NCBI RefSeq assembly: GCF_020520285.1
Contig: NZ_CP084742.1
Location: forward strand, 1,984,001 to 2,048,000
Length of the DNA: 64,000 nucleotides
Origin: Pseudomonas sp. L5B5
Lineage (GTDB): Bacteria; Pseudomonadota; Gammaproteobacteria; Pseudomonadales; Pseudomonadaceae
Direction of reading: 5' to 3'
Each line of letters begins with the position of its first letter. Positions within the stretch are counted from its first letter, which is position 1. The notes below the pieces were generated by a model. That model had not been told where the DNA came from. It was given only the letters and a program-made list of their open reading frames with translations, and ran no database searches. Made by a program: the position numbers and the translations under genes. Shown piece after piece: positions 46,317 to 57,657 of this stretch.

Positions 46317-46874
46317 TCAGAAATTCGGTTTGTATTCAAACCCTGCCGAGGCCTGACTGTCGGAGAATGGCGTGATCAGCGACTTCTTCAGGGTCAACCT
46401 ATTGACCAGGGAACCGGGGAACAACTGAATCGCGTTATTGAACTGCTCCACATTCAGGTTGAACAGAGTAATGGCTCCCCCAATGTTGCCTTCCTGCTCG
46501 GCAACCTCACGCATCAGGTTGCTCCACAATTCGACAGACTTGAGGTCGGGATAGGCTTCAAACGCAAGATTCAACCCTCCCAGCAAAGCCTTGGCGCCCT
46601 GGTCCACCGAATTGAGCGCGTCGCCATCGGCTGCAGACGGCAAGCTGCCAATGGCGCTCCGCAACCCAACGATCTTTTCCAGCAACTGGCTTTCATAAGC
46701 CTGAAAACCAGCCACTTGCGGCTCGAGCATGTCCAGCACCTTGATTCTCTGCCGCTGATAGGTCAGCACATCCGACCAGGCACGTTGAGCGCGGTTGTAC
46801 GCGCTGACAATCTTGTTGTAGTGCACATAGGCAAGAACGCCCACGGCAATCGCGATGACCAACCACAACTCCAT
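46317..46874 (-). CDS. LemA family protein
   Basis: The 185-residue protein has an N-terminal membrane helix (L-V-I-A-I-A-V-G-V-L-A-Y) followed by a long helical bundle with N-x-A-Q-R-A-W-S-D-V and Y-P-D-L-K-S-V-E-L-W-S-N-L, the LemA signature. LemA proteins are membrane-anchored; their function is unclear. It is the last gene of a block with two paralogous membrane genes just upstream (3 bases), so all three are probably co-transcribed. Confidence 0.88.
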   Translation of the reverse strand: MELWLVIAIAVGVLAYVHYNKIVSAYNRAQRAWSDVLTYQRQRIKVLDMLEPQVAGFQAYESQLLEKIVGLRSAIGSLPSAADGDALNSVDQGAKALLGGLNLAFEAYPDLKSVELWSNLMREVAEQEGNIGGAITLFNLNVEQFNNAIQLFPGSLVNRLTLKKSLITPFSDSQASAGFEYKPNF

Positions 46875-46877
46875 ACC

Positions 46878-47894
46878 CTACTGCTCCAGCTCTTCAGCGA
46901 CCTTCAATGGAAGATCAAAATTGTTGTCGTGCAATTCCGCCAGTTCGTGCACCAGGGCCAGTACCGGAAACAGATTCGGCAACTCCAGCCCTTGCTCGAT
47001 GTTTGCATAGAAGCTCGATAGATCCTCAAGCGTGCCTGGATCCTTGTAGGCCATGACTTCTGCATCATCGAAGCTCAGGCATAGATGCCCCTGGCTGGAA
47101 AACTCCAGATTCACTTTTTTCAGCCGCCGATAAATATTCAACAGAAAAGCCAGGGTTGTAGGCGTCGCGAACTTTGCGCAATCCAACTCGCTGTCACCGG
47201 CAAAACTGAAGGTTCTATTGAACTCATCGGACGTGGTCTCGAAGACCTTGGACCTGGTGCTTTTCTTGCTCGCCAGGTCACTGCGCACCTTTACACCGGT
47301 AACCCAAGGAAACTCCACCACCAGGCTGAAGCGATCGAAGTGTTCGTAGACCCTTTCACTTTCGCCATCGGATTTGGTTTTGTTGTGGGAGTTCACATAG
47401 TGCAAATGGTGGAAGACGAAGGACAATTGATGCCGCGCGCCCTGATACACGCCGCTGGCCGAAGCCTCGACACGACGGCTGTCGTTACCACGATCATAAT
47501 CGTCGAACTCCTCATTCAATCGCCCCAGGCGCTCATCTGCAGTACCGCCCGGATCGCAGAGGCCATTACTGAGAAACGAGCATTGCCGGGCGATGCTCTT
47601 CGGCAACTCGTCCAAAGCCGCCGAGCGGCTCATCCAGATATATAGACTGGCAAAACCCAGGCACGCAGTGGCAAACCACATCAACACCACGCCCGCCAGA
47701 GCAGGCATCGCCGACGCCACGGCCAGCGACAACAACACCCAGGACTGGGCATGGTCGAACTGCAGTCCTCCCTTGAAGGCCTTCAGCCTGTCGATGATTG
47801 CCAACAGATCTTCATTGGACCGGGCTTGCGCCACCGCCACATTGCAATCGCCCAACAAACGCACCAACGCGGCATCCCGCTTGAGAAACTGCAT
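46878..47894 (-). CDS. LemA-linked membrane protein, paralog 2 (possibly DUF3137)
   Basis: The 338-residue protein has two hydrophobic segments near residues 50-90 and a C-terminal soluble domain with V-Y-Q-G-A-R-H-Q-L-S-F, V-E-F-P-W-V-T and L-E-F-S-S-Q-G-H-L-C-L-S-F-D-D-A-E-V-M. The same motifs occur in the gene just upstream. Layout and LemA partnership fit DUF3137-type proteins, but I cannot confirm the family. ATG 47894 overlaps the upstream stop as TGATG, with AGGGA before it. Confidence 0.72.
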   Translation of the reverse strand: MQFLKRDAALVRLLGDCNVAVAQARSNEDLLAIIDRLKAFKGGLQFDHAQSWVLLSLAVASAMPALAGVVLMWFATACLGFASLYIWMSRSAALDELPKSIARQCSFLSNGLCDPGGTADERLGRLNEEFDDYDRGNDSRRVEASASGVYQGARHQLSFVFHHLHYVNSHNKTKSDGESERVYEHFDRFSLVVEFPWVTGVKVRSDLASKKSTRSKVFETTSDEFNRTFSFAGDSELDCAKFATPTTLAFLLNIYRRLKKVNLEFSSQGHLCLSFDDAEVMAYKDPGTLEDLSSFYANIEQGLELPNLFPVLALVHELAELHDNNFDLPLKVAEELEQ

Positions 47895-48913
47895 CACCCT
47901 TCCCTGATCAGATCACTGGACTCGGATTCTCCTGCCGAATCATCGTGCAATAGCGCCAACTGATGCACCCACTCCAGCACTGGAAACAGTCCCGGAAGTT
48001 CAACGCCCTCCTTGATCCGCTCGCGAAACATCGAGAGATCACTCAAAGACCCCAGGTCGGCATGGGCCATGATCTCTGCGTTATCGAAACTCAGACAGAG
48101 TCGTCCCTGGCTGGAGAATTCCAGGTTCACCTTGTCCAGACGGCGTGAAAGCCCCATCAGCAAGCTCAGGGTCGCAGGTGTCACGAATTGCTCGCAGCTG
48201 GCCTGATCCTTGCCACGCAGCCCAAAGACTTCATCGAAAGCGCTGCAGTTGGTCTTGAACGGCTGCCCAGCCATTGGGAGCTCCAGGTGACTGGAGCGCA
48301 CCGCAATGTCCGTCACCCAGGGGAAATCCACCACCAGGCTATAGCGATTGAAGGTCTCGAAGACCGTCCTGTAGCTCCCCCCTACACCTCGCTGGCTGCT
48401 GGAGGTGACGTACTGCAGGTGGTGATACTCGAACGCCAGTGAATGGCGACTTCCCTGATAGATACCCTGGATCGAATCCACGATGTGCCGCCGCTCATTG
48501 CCGCGCTGATAATCGGCAAATTCGCTATTGAGTTTTTTAAGCCGCCAATCGGCAGTGCTGTCGAATTCGCTCAATTCATTACAGAACAGGGCGCATTTAC
48601 GGGCGATGCTGGTTGCCAGGTCCGTCAACGACCCAGAAAGCCCTTTACGCGTGTAGTAGCTGAAAAAAGCCAGGGCCACGCCCACCCAGAACATCCCCCC
48701 CATGCCATCCATCAACAAGACTGCGGCGAAGGATGCACAGGCCAGCACCAGCAGGATTATCGATTGCACATGATCGAATTCCAGTCCACCAGGGAACACT
48801 TCGAGCCGGTCAAGCACCTCCAGCAGGTCCTCGGTGGACTGAGCACGAGCGACTCGCACCTGGGAGTCGTTCAGCAGGCGCACCAGCGCCTGGTCACGCA
48901 AGAAGAACAGCAT
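47894..48913 (-). CDS. LemA-linked membrane protein, paralog 1 (possibly DUF3137)
   Basis: The 339-residue protein is a paralog of the next gene. It has two hydrophobic segments (L-L-V-L-A-C-A-S-F and F-W-V-G-V-A-L-A-F-F-S-Y-Y), then V-Y/I-Y-Q-G-S-R-H-S-L-A-F-E-Y-H-H-L, V-D-F-P-W-V-T-D and L-E-F-S-S-Q-G-R-L-C-L-S-F-D-N-A-E-I-M. Length is nearly identical to its partner, so the pair arose by tandem duplication and the two may form a heteromer. It starts at ATG 48913, 50 bases after the upstream gene's stop. Confidence 0.72.
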   Translation of the reverse strand: MLFFLRDQALVRLLNDSQVRVARAQSTEDLLEVLDRLEVFPGGLEFDHVQSIILLVLACASFAAVLLMDGMGGMFWVGVALAFFSYYTRKGLSGSLTDLATSIARKCALFCNELSEFDSTADWRLKKLNSEFADYQRGNERRHIVDSIQGIYQGSRHSLAFEYHHLQYVTSSSQRGVGGSYRTVFETFNRYSLVVDFPWVTDIAVRSSHLELPMAGQPFKTNCSAFDEVFGLRGKDQASCEQFVTPATLSLLMGLSRRLDKVNLEFSSQGRLCLSFDNAEIMAHADLGSLSDLSMFRERIKEGVELPGLFPVLEWVHQLALLHDDSAGESESSDLIREG

Positions 48914-48963
48914 GAATCTTCCTTGATCAAATAATCGTACGGCGAATCAGGTGGCGTCCGGTC

Positions 48964-49488
48964 TCAACACTCGTTCAAGCCATCCCGAAAACGAATGGCC
49001 AGGGCCTTGAGGTTTTGCCGCCAGCTTTCCAGCTCCTCTCGCCCCAGTTCCTGCTGCGACTCCGCCTCCCCCAGGTTGACTGCCTCGATCAGCGGCTGGG
49101 TCACGTCACCCTTGGGTTTGCGAGGCGCACGCGGAGGCTGGAGCAACGCCCCGTAGGCGGCCAACAGCTGTGCCAGCCAGGTTTGCGGACTGTGTGCCAG
49201 CTCGACCAGCTCAGCCAGTTCGGGAATGGCAAGGCTCTCCAGCACGTCACGATTGAGGATCTGCTCCACACGGGATGCCCCCGCCTGCGGCAGCCGGTAG
49301 AAACCGGCAATCTCATGACACAACCCAAGCAGCGCCCCATACAAGTGAAACAACGCCGACTCACGGCCAGCCTGGACCAGGGCCTGGGCGTTCATCGCCC
49401 GCCCCTCCTCGGCTCGCGCCAAGGCTTCCAGCGCCAAGCCGGCGAAATAGATTTTCTGGTTGGTACGGGTATAGAGCTCATGGGCCAT
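48964..49488 (-). CDS. Conserved hypothetical (DUF6586-like)
   Basis: The 174-residue, all-helical soluble protein begins M-A-H-E-L-Y-T-R-T-N-Q-K-I-Y-F-A-G-L-A-L and has a Pro/Lys-rich break (P-P-R-A-P-R-K-P-K) before a helical end. It matches the conserved hypothetical next to topA in Pseudomonas (PA3010 position); the domain name is from memory. No catalytic motif is visible. It lies downstream of topA but after a terminator. Confidence 0.65.
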   Translation of the reverse strand: MAHELYTRTNQKIYFAGLALEALARAEEGRAMNAQALVQAGRESALFHLYGALLGLCHEIAGFYRLPQAGASRVEQILNRDVLESLAIPELAELVELAHSPQTWLAQLLAAYGALLQPPRAPRKPKGDVTQPLIEAVNLGEAESQQELGREELESWRQNLKALAIRFRDGLNEC

Positions 49489-49572
49489 TTAGGCAGCCTC
49501 CACTACGAGAAGAGAACCGGGTGCGGACGCCACAGTTTCAGGGATCGATCCTGCCGGCCGCAAGCCAAAAGA

Positions 49573-49605
49573 AAGGCCGCATACTCCCCTGGAGCATGCG
49601 GCCTT
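49573..49605 (-). terminator. topA terminator
   Basis: AAGGCCGCAT and ATGCGGCCTT form a 10-bp stem; on the minus strand it is followed by TTTCTTTT. Confidence 0.8.
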
Positions 49606-49649
49606 GCGAGTCACTGCGCTGGAGGCAGGCCTCCAGCGCCTGGTTCCCC

Positions 49650-52259
49650 TCAGCGCTTGTCTTCGATCTTCCAGCTGCCGCCGTCGTAGAAAGCACGCCA
49701 GCCGGTGGGCTTGCCGTCGACTTCGGTCTGCACGTACTGCTCCTTGGTCTTGCGACTGTAGCGCACGACCGCTGGACGACCCTCAGGGTCCTTCTTCGGC
49801 GCTTCGCAAAGGAAGTGGTACTTGGGATCGATCTCATCCTTGTGCGGGATCAGCTCGAGCACCAATGGTGCACGGGTCTCGCGGTTCTTCGGGAACTGGC
49901 TGGCAGCCAGGAACAGCCCCGATGCACCGTCACGCAGGATGTAGGTGTCGTTGACCTTCTCGCACTTGAGCTCTGGCATCTTCACCGGATCCATCTTCGG
50001 TGGCGCCGCGTCACCGCTCTTCAGCAGTTTGCGGGTGTTCTTGCAGGCAGCGTTGGTGCAACCGAAGAACTTGCCGAAACGACCGGTCTTGAGCTGCATC
50101 TCGCTACCGCACTTGTCGCACTCCAGGCTCGGCCCCTCGTAGCCCTTGATCCGGTAGCTGCCTTCTTCGATCTCGTAACCCGCGCAATCCGGATTGTTGC
50201 CACAGATATGCAGCTTGCGCTTTTCGTCCAGCAGGTAGGCATCCATCGCCGTGCTGCAGATCGGGCAACGATGCTTGCCACGCAGCACCAGGGACTCGGA
50301 CTCACCCTCGTCATCTGCCGCGATCTCATCACCTGGCACCAGGTTGACGGTGGCCTTGCAACGCTCCTTGGGTGGCAGGCTATAACCCGAGCAGCCCAGG
50401 AACACGCCTGTGGAAGCCGTACGGATCTGCATTGGCCGACCGCAGGTCTGGCATGGGATATCGGTCATGACTGGCTGGTTGGCACGCATGCCGCTTTCAG
50501 CGCCCTCGGCAACTTCGAGCTTCTTCTTGAAGTCGCCGTAGAACTCGTCGAGCACGCTCTTCCAGTCACGCTCACCCTGGGCCACGTCGTCGAGGTTCTC
50601 CTCCATGCCGGCTGTGAAGCCGTAGTCCATGAGGTCGGAGAAGCTTTCAGACAGGCGCTCGGTAACGATGTCGCCCATCTTTTCCGAATAGAACCGACGG
50701 TTGTGCAACGTCACATAACCACGATCCTGGATAGTGGAAATGATCGCCGCGTAGGTAGACGGACGGCCGATCCCACGCTTTTCCATCTCCTTCACCAGGC
50801 TGGCTTCGGAGTAGCGTGCCGGCGGCTTGGTGAAGTGCTGGCTCGGGTCCAGCTGGATCAGCTTCAGCACTTCGCCCTGCGCCATGTCCGGCAGTACATC
50901 GTCATCGCCCGGCTTGCTCACCTGCGGCATGACCCGGGTGTAACCGTCGAACTTGAGGATACGACCCTTGGCACGCAGCTCGAATTCGCCAGCAGCAACG
51001 CTGACGGTGGTGGACAGGTATTGTGCCGGCGGCATCTGGCAAGCCACGAATTGGCGCCAGATCAACTCGTACAGGCGCTCAGCATCGCGCTCCATGCCCG
51101 ACAGCTTGCTCGGATGGGTGTTCACGTCGGACGGACGAATCGCTTCGTGCGCCTCCTGCGCCCCTTCCTTGCTGCTGTAGACGTTGGGCGAGGCTGGCAG
51201 GTACTTGTCGCCGAACTCGCTCTCGATATAGCTGCGCGCCATCGCCACGGCATCGGCCGAGAGGTTGGTGGAGTCGGTACGCATGTAGGTGATGTAACCC
51301 GCCTCATACAAGCGCTGGGCCATCATCATGGTTTTCTTCACCCCGAAGCCCAGGCGGTTGCTCGCGGCCTGCTGCAATGTGGAGGTGATGAAAGGGGCCG
51401 ACGGCTTGCTGCTGGTCGGCTTGTCTTCGCGCTTGACGACGCTGTAGGACGAAGCCTTGAGCTTTTCCAGCGCTGCCATGGCCTGGGCTTCGTTCAGCGG
51501 CTTGAAGGCTTCACCCTTCTCACGCGCTACTTCGAAACGCACCTTGGCACTCTTGGCAGTGCCAAGGTCGGCGTGTATTTCCCAGTACTCTTCAGGAATG
51601 AAGGCGCGGATCTCGCGTTCACGCTCAACCACAAGCTTCACCGCCACCGACTGCACGCGACCGGCGGACAGGCCACGGGCAATCTTGGCCCACAGCAGCG
51701 GCGACACCATGTAGCCGACTACGCGATCGAGGAAACGACGAGCCTGCTGGGCATTGACCCGATGAATATCCAGCTCGCCGGGCTGGGAGAAGGCTTCCTG
51801 GATCGCCTTCTTGGTAATTTCGTTGAACACCACGCGCTTGTAGCGCTCGTCATCCCCACCGATGGCTTCGCGCAGGTGCCAGGCAATCGCCTCCCCTTCG
51901 CGGTCCAAGTCCGTTGCGAGATAGATGGTGTCGGCATCCTTGGCAAGGCGGCGCAGCTCTTCGATGACCTTTTCCTTGCCGGGAAGTATTTCGTACTTGG
52001 CTTTCCAGCCGTGCTCGGGATCGACACCCATGCGCGACACCAGCTGCTTGCGCGCCTTTTCCTTCGGCGACAAGGCCGGGGCCTCGCCCACAGCCTTGCC
52101 ACGCTTGGCGGCCGGTTCCTTGGCGGCACTTGCCGAACCGCTGGTGGGCAGGTCTCGGATATGGCCGATACTCGACTTCACCACGTATTGGTTGCCCAAG
52201 TACTTGTTGATGGTCTTGGCCTTAGCCGGGGATTCCACAATGACCAGCGATTTGCCCAT
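49650..52259 (-). CDS. topA: DNA topoisomerase I
   Basis: This type IA topoisomerase relaxes negative supercoils. The 869-residue protein has a Toprim domain (V-I-V-E-S-P-A-K-A at the start, D-L-D-R-E-G-E-A for metals), the catalytic Tyr in [11 protein letters not shown], and C-terminal zinc ribbons with several C-x-x-C pairs (C-Q-T-C, C-P-I-C, C-D-K-C), ending in a Lys-rich tail. ATG 52259 opens the conserved M-G-K-S-L-V-I-V-E. Confidence 0.97.
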   Translation of the reverse strand: MGKSLVIVESPAKAKTINKYLGNQYVVKSSIGHIRDLPTSGSASAAKEPAAKRGKAVGEAPALSPKEKARKQLVSRMGVDPEHGWKAKYEILPGKEKVIEELRRLAKDADTIYLATDLDREGEAIAWHLREAIGGDDERYKRVVFNEITKKAIQEAFSQPGELDIHRVNAQQARRFLDRVVGYMVSPLLWAKIARGLSAGRVQSVAVKLVVEREREIRAFIPEEYWEIHADLGTAKSAKVRFEVAREKGEAFKPLNEAQAMAALEKLKASSYSVVKREDKPTSSKPSAPFITSTLQQAASNRLGFGVKKTMMMAQRLYEAGYITYMRTDSTNLSADAVAMARSYIESEFGDKYLPASPNVYSSKEGAQEAHEAIRPSDVNTHPSKLSGMERDAERLYELIWRQFVACQMPPAQYLSTTVSVAAGEFELRAKGRILKFDGYTRVMPQVSKPGDDDVLPDMAQGEVLKLIQLDPSQHFTKPPARYSEASLVKEMEKRGIGRPSTYAAIISTIQDRGYVTLHNRRFYSEKMGDIVTERLSESFSDLMDYGFTAGMEENLDDVAQGERDWKSVLDEFYGDFKKKLEVAEGAESGMRANQPVMTDIPCQTCGRPMQIRTASTGVFLGCSGYSLPPKERCKATVNLVPGDEIAADDEGESESLVLRGKHRCPICSTAMDAYLLDEKRKLHICGNNPDCAGYEIEEGSYRIKGYEGPSLECDKCGSEMQLKTGRFGKFFGCTNAACKNTRKLLKSGDAAPPKMDPVKMPELKCEKVNDTYILRDGASGLFLAASQFPKNRETRAPLVLELIPHKDEIDPKYHFLCEAPKKDPEGRPAVVRYSRKTKEQYVQTEVDGKPTGWRAFYDGGSWKIEDKR

Positions 52260-52372
52260 GGATCGGAAAATTCCTGAATTCGAGAAGTTGAGGCGGATGG
52301 CGCCTGACGCGGCACCGCTATATATAGTGGCAACAAGGTGAGGTCAAGCGCGGGGTGCTGCGCGACCTGCGT

Positions 52373-52609
52373 TCAAGCCGGTGAAAAAAGACTGGGTTCG
52401 GCCTGCACCAAAGCAAAGCGCGGGACCTGCTCCCCGTCAACTTCGACCGACTCCAGGAACATGCCCAAGGGGCGTACCCAGAAGCCGTAATCGCCATACA
52501 GGGCTTGGTAGAACACCACTTCCTCTTCCGTTTCCGAATGCCGCGCCACGCTGAATACGCGGTACTGCGGCCCCTTGTAATGCTGGTAGAGCCCGGGTTG
52601 TAACTGCAT
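52373..52609 (-). CDS. DUF1653 family small protein
   Basis: The 78-residue protein has the DUF1653 pattern: P-G-x-Y-x-H-Y-K-G near the start, R-V-F-S-V-A-R-H-S-E-T, V-V-F-Y-Q-A-L-Y-G and W-V-R-P-L-x-M-F. The fold is a small beta barrel of unknown function. ATG 52609 is preceded by GAGG; TTG 52627 is a weaker choice. It lies alone between topA and the fadA terminator. Confidence 0.85.
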   Translation of the reverse strand: MQLQPGLYQHYKGPQYRVFSVARHSETEEEVVFYQALYGDYGFWVRPLGMFLESVEVDGEQVPRFALVQAEPSLFSPA

Positions 52610-52649
52610 GCTCTGGCCCTCGTGCAAAAAAAAATAAAAAAACTTCAGA

Positions 52650-52678
52650 AAAACAAAAACCGGGGCACAGGGCCCCGG
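52650..52678 (-). terminator. fadA terminator
   Basis: A 7-bp stem, CCGGGGC/GCCCCGG, is followed on the minus strand by TTTTTGTTTTT. Confidence 0.88.
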
Positions 52679-52696
52679 CTTCCATCAACCCAACGC

Positions 52697-53887
<1,191 letters not shown>

Positions 53888-53900
53888 CTAGTGTGGGCGC

Positions 53901-56048
<2,148 letters not shown>

Positions 56049-56198
56049 CAACTGATCTCCACGATATGGAAGCTGAACAGTACACGTCGGACGCTAACTT
56101 CTGGCATGGCACTGACGTTACCGTCGATGCTAACGCCAATCCGCCAGGCACACCCGCCAACGCGATAGTCGGGAATCTGTATAGAAACGCTTGAGATA

Positions 56199-56212
56199 CA
56201 AACGCTCATTTC
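56199..56212. promoter_or_regulatory. Possible PsrA site upstream of fadB
   Basis: CAAAC-N4-ATTTC differs from the perfect palindrome at one position and lies about 150 bases before fadB. PsrA control of fadBA is known in P. aeruginosa; this particular site is an inference. Confidence 0.35.
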
Positions 56213-56412
56213 ATACGCCCGTTTGATTTGGGTACGCCACATTCACGGAAAATCCGCTAATTGTCAATCGCCCAAAATGCTGTTTGAAACGCGACTTTGC
56301 GGTCATTCCCACGTGCGACAGGCCACCAACACGCCCCTGCATTTATAGCCATTCATAGGATCAATCTTTAGAAAAATCTGCCTAAACCTCCCACTGGTAG
56401 GGCAGCGCCTGA

Positions 56413-56419
56413 CTATGCT
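56413..56419 (+). promoter_or_regulatory. RpoS-type -10 element of candidate sRNA
   Basis: CTATGCT, preceded by GCGCCTGA, resembles the extended RpoS -10 (CTATACT). No -35 hexamer is seen at the expected place. Confidence 0.45.
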
Positions 56420-56425
56420 GGGGCA

Positions 56426-56570
56426 AATATCCGAGGGAAAAGCGCACCACACGGGGCACTATCGGCTGGCAAGGGCCGCCGCCCAGACAGCAAAAAGCCA
56501 CCCGCAGGTGGCTTCTTCAAAGGTTACCGGCCTGCCTGGCCACCCCGCCCGATGCTGAGTCGGGCTTTTT
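56426..56570 (+). ncRNA. Candidate small RNA upstream of fadB
   Basis: This is an orphan transcript inferred from signals on the + strand where no coding gene exists: a -10-like CTATGCT (56413-56419), a stable hairpin AAGCCACC-CGCA-GGTGGCTT (56495-56514), a linker, a GGCC-N5-GGCC hairpin (56529-56541) and a terminator GCCCGA-N7-TCGGGC followed by TTTTTATT (56547-56570). The length would be about 145 nt. No ribosome-binding site plus start codon is seen. A U-rich tail after the last stem and an unpaired UUCUUCAAAGG stretch would suit Hfq and target pairing. I cannot match it to a named RNA family. It faces away from the convergent minus-strand gene at 56595. Confidence 0.55.
56547..56570 (+). 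terminator. Intrinsic terminator with no upstream + strand gene
   Basis: A 6-bp GC-rich stem with a 7-base loop is followed directly by TTTTT. On the minus strand there is no U tract, so it acts on + strand transcripts. Confidence 0.78.
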
Positions 56571-56594
56571 ATTGCTCGCCCGTGGGCCTGGCTG

Positions 56595-57032
56595 TCAGGC
56601 CAATGCCTTGAGCACCGCAGCGATGTCCTGCAGAACCCGAGGCTCACCCCGCTCATTCCAGTACAGTGAAATCAGCTGCTTGTCGGCCTCTACCTTGAAG
56701 ACCCCGGGCGGCAGGGTTTGCAGGTGCTTGAGCAGCGTCTCGTCGTCACAGGGCTCGCGCCATTGGTTGACCCAACTTCCCGGGGCCACCTGCCAATAGC
56801 TCCAGCAAGCCACCGGCCCGCCACGCCTTGGCTGGTGGTACTGCGGGCATGGGCTGGGAGGCTGCTGCTCGAGCCAATGCGGCCACTCCTGGGGCGCCAG
56901 CTGCATGGCCAGCCCTATGCGCCGGGCCTCCATGCGCATGGCGATCAACCCGCTCTGGTGACGCGAAGGTCGCAGCCACGCCCAGGGGCTCAGGACCACT
57001 ACAAGGATTGACACCACTATCCAGACCGTCAT
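56595..57032 (-). CDS. Membrane-anchored hypothetical protein
   Basis: The 145-residue protein has one N-terminal membrane helix (V-W-I-V-V-S-I-L-V-V-V-L-S-P) and a cytoplasmic or periplasmic domain with W-P-H-W-L-E-Q, Q-P-R/R-R-G-G and a W-S-Y-W-Q pattern, ending in helices. I do not recognise a family; it sits where P. aeruginosa has PA3016. ATG 57032 begins the hydrophobic helix; the open frame upstream to 57146 would overlap the usp leader. It is divergent from the stress protein gene. Confidence 0.6.
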   Translation of the reverse strand: MTVWIVVSILVVVLSPWAWLRPSRHQSGLIAMRMEARRIGLAMQLAPQEWPHWLEQQPPSPCPQYHQPRRGGPVACWSYWQVAPGSWVNQWREPCDDETLLKHLQTLPPGVFKVEADKQLISLYWNERGEPRVLQDIAAVLKALA

Positions 57033-57131
57033 ATCTGTACTCTCGATTCTTGATGAGCGGGCCTGACCGGAACCAACCCGCTTGAAACCAGCCATACTTG
57101 AAGCTATTGCAATCCTCAGGAGGAGCGCCTC

Positions 57132-57569
57132 ATGCCCTACCACCATATTCTGGTCGCCGTAGATCTAACCGAAGAGTGCGATCCCGTTATCCATCGTGCT
57201 CGCGAGCTGTCGGTGAGCAATGGGGCCAAGCTGTCCCTGGTGCATATTGTCGAGCCCATGGCCATGGCTTTCGGCGGTGACGTCCCGATGGATCTCTCGC
57301 AACTGCAACAACAACAGTTCGACCAGGCCAGGGAGCGTCTCGATCGGCTGATCAACAAGTACCCGGAGCTGACCAAGGAATACAGCCACCTGACCTACGG
57401 CCAGCCACGCCAGGAGATCCACCACCTGGCCAAGGAACAGGCATGCGACCTGATCGTGGTCGGCAGTCATGGCCGCCATGGCCTGGCCCTGCTCCTCGGC
57501 TCCACCGCCAACGATGTGCTGCACGGCGCTCCTTGCGATGTGCTGGCGGTACACCTGGCCAAGCGCTGA
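57132..57569 (+). CDS. Universal stress protein (UspA family)
   Basis: The 145-residue protein has the Usp fold: Y-x-x-I-L-V-A-V-D-L-T at the start and the ATP-binding signature V-G-S-H-G-R-H-G-L-x-x-L-L-G-S-T near residue 107 (G-x2-G-x9-G-S/T type), so it should bind nucleotide. ATG 57132 follows AGGAGGAG-like sequence (CAGGAGGAGC). It is monocistronic, with a terminator. The exact stress is not shown by the sequence. Confidence 0.92.
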   Translation: MPYHHILVAVDLTEECDPVIHRARELSVSNGAKLSLVHIVEPMAMAFGGDVPMDLSQLQQQQFDQARERLDRLINKYPELTKEYSHLTYGQPRQEIHHLAKEQACDLIVVGSHGRHGLALLLGSTANDVLHGAPCDVLAVHLAKR

Positions 57570-57607
57570 GCCCTGCGGCTACCGGGCTCAGGAACAGCAG
57601 CCCCGAC

Positions 57608-57638
57608 AAAAAGCCCGACTCTGGAGTCGGGCTTTTTT
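57608..57638. terminator. Bidirectional terminator usp/uup
   Basis: AAAAAGCCCGACT and AGTCGGGCTTTTT pair over 13 bp around a CTGG loop, between convergent genes. Confidence 0.9.
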
Positions 57639-57657
57639 TGCATCAGGCAGTCGTCAC

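Noticed and set aside
49275..52277. 1000-codon open frame antisense to topA
   Set aside because: It mirrors a clear topoisomerase gene; composition is shadow-like (Leu, His, Gly, Arg rich).
56239..56267. fadB promoter TTGACA with -10
   Set aside because: TTGACA is present on the minus strand, but no acceptable -10 lies 16-18 bases downstream, so I did not call it.
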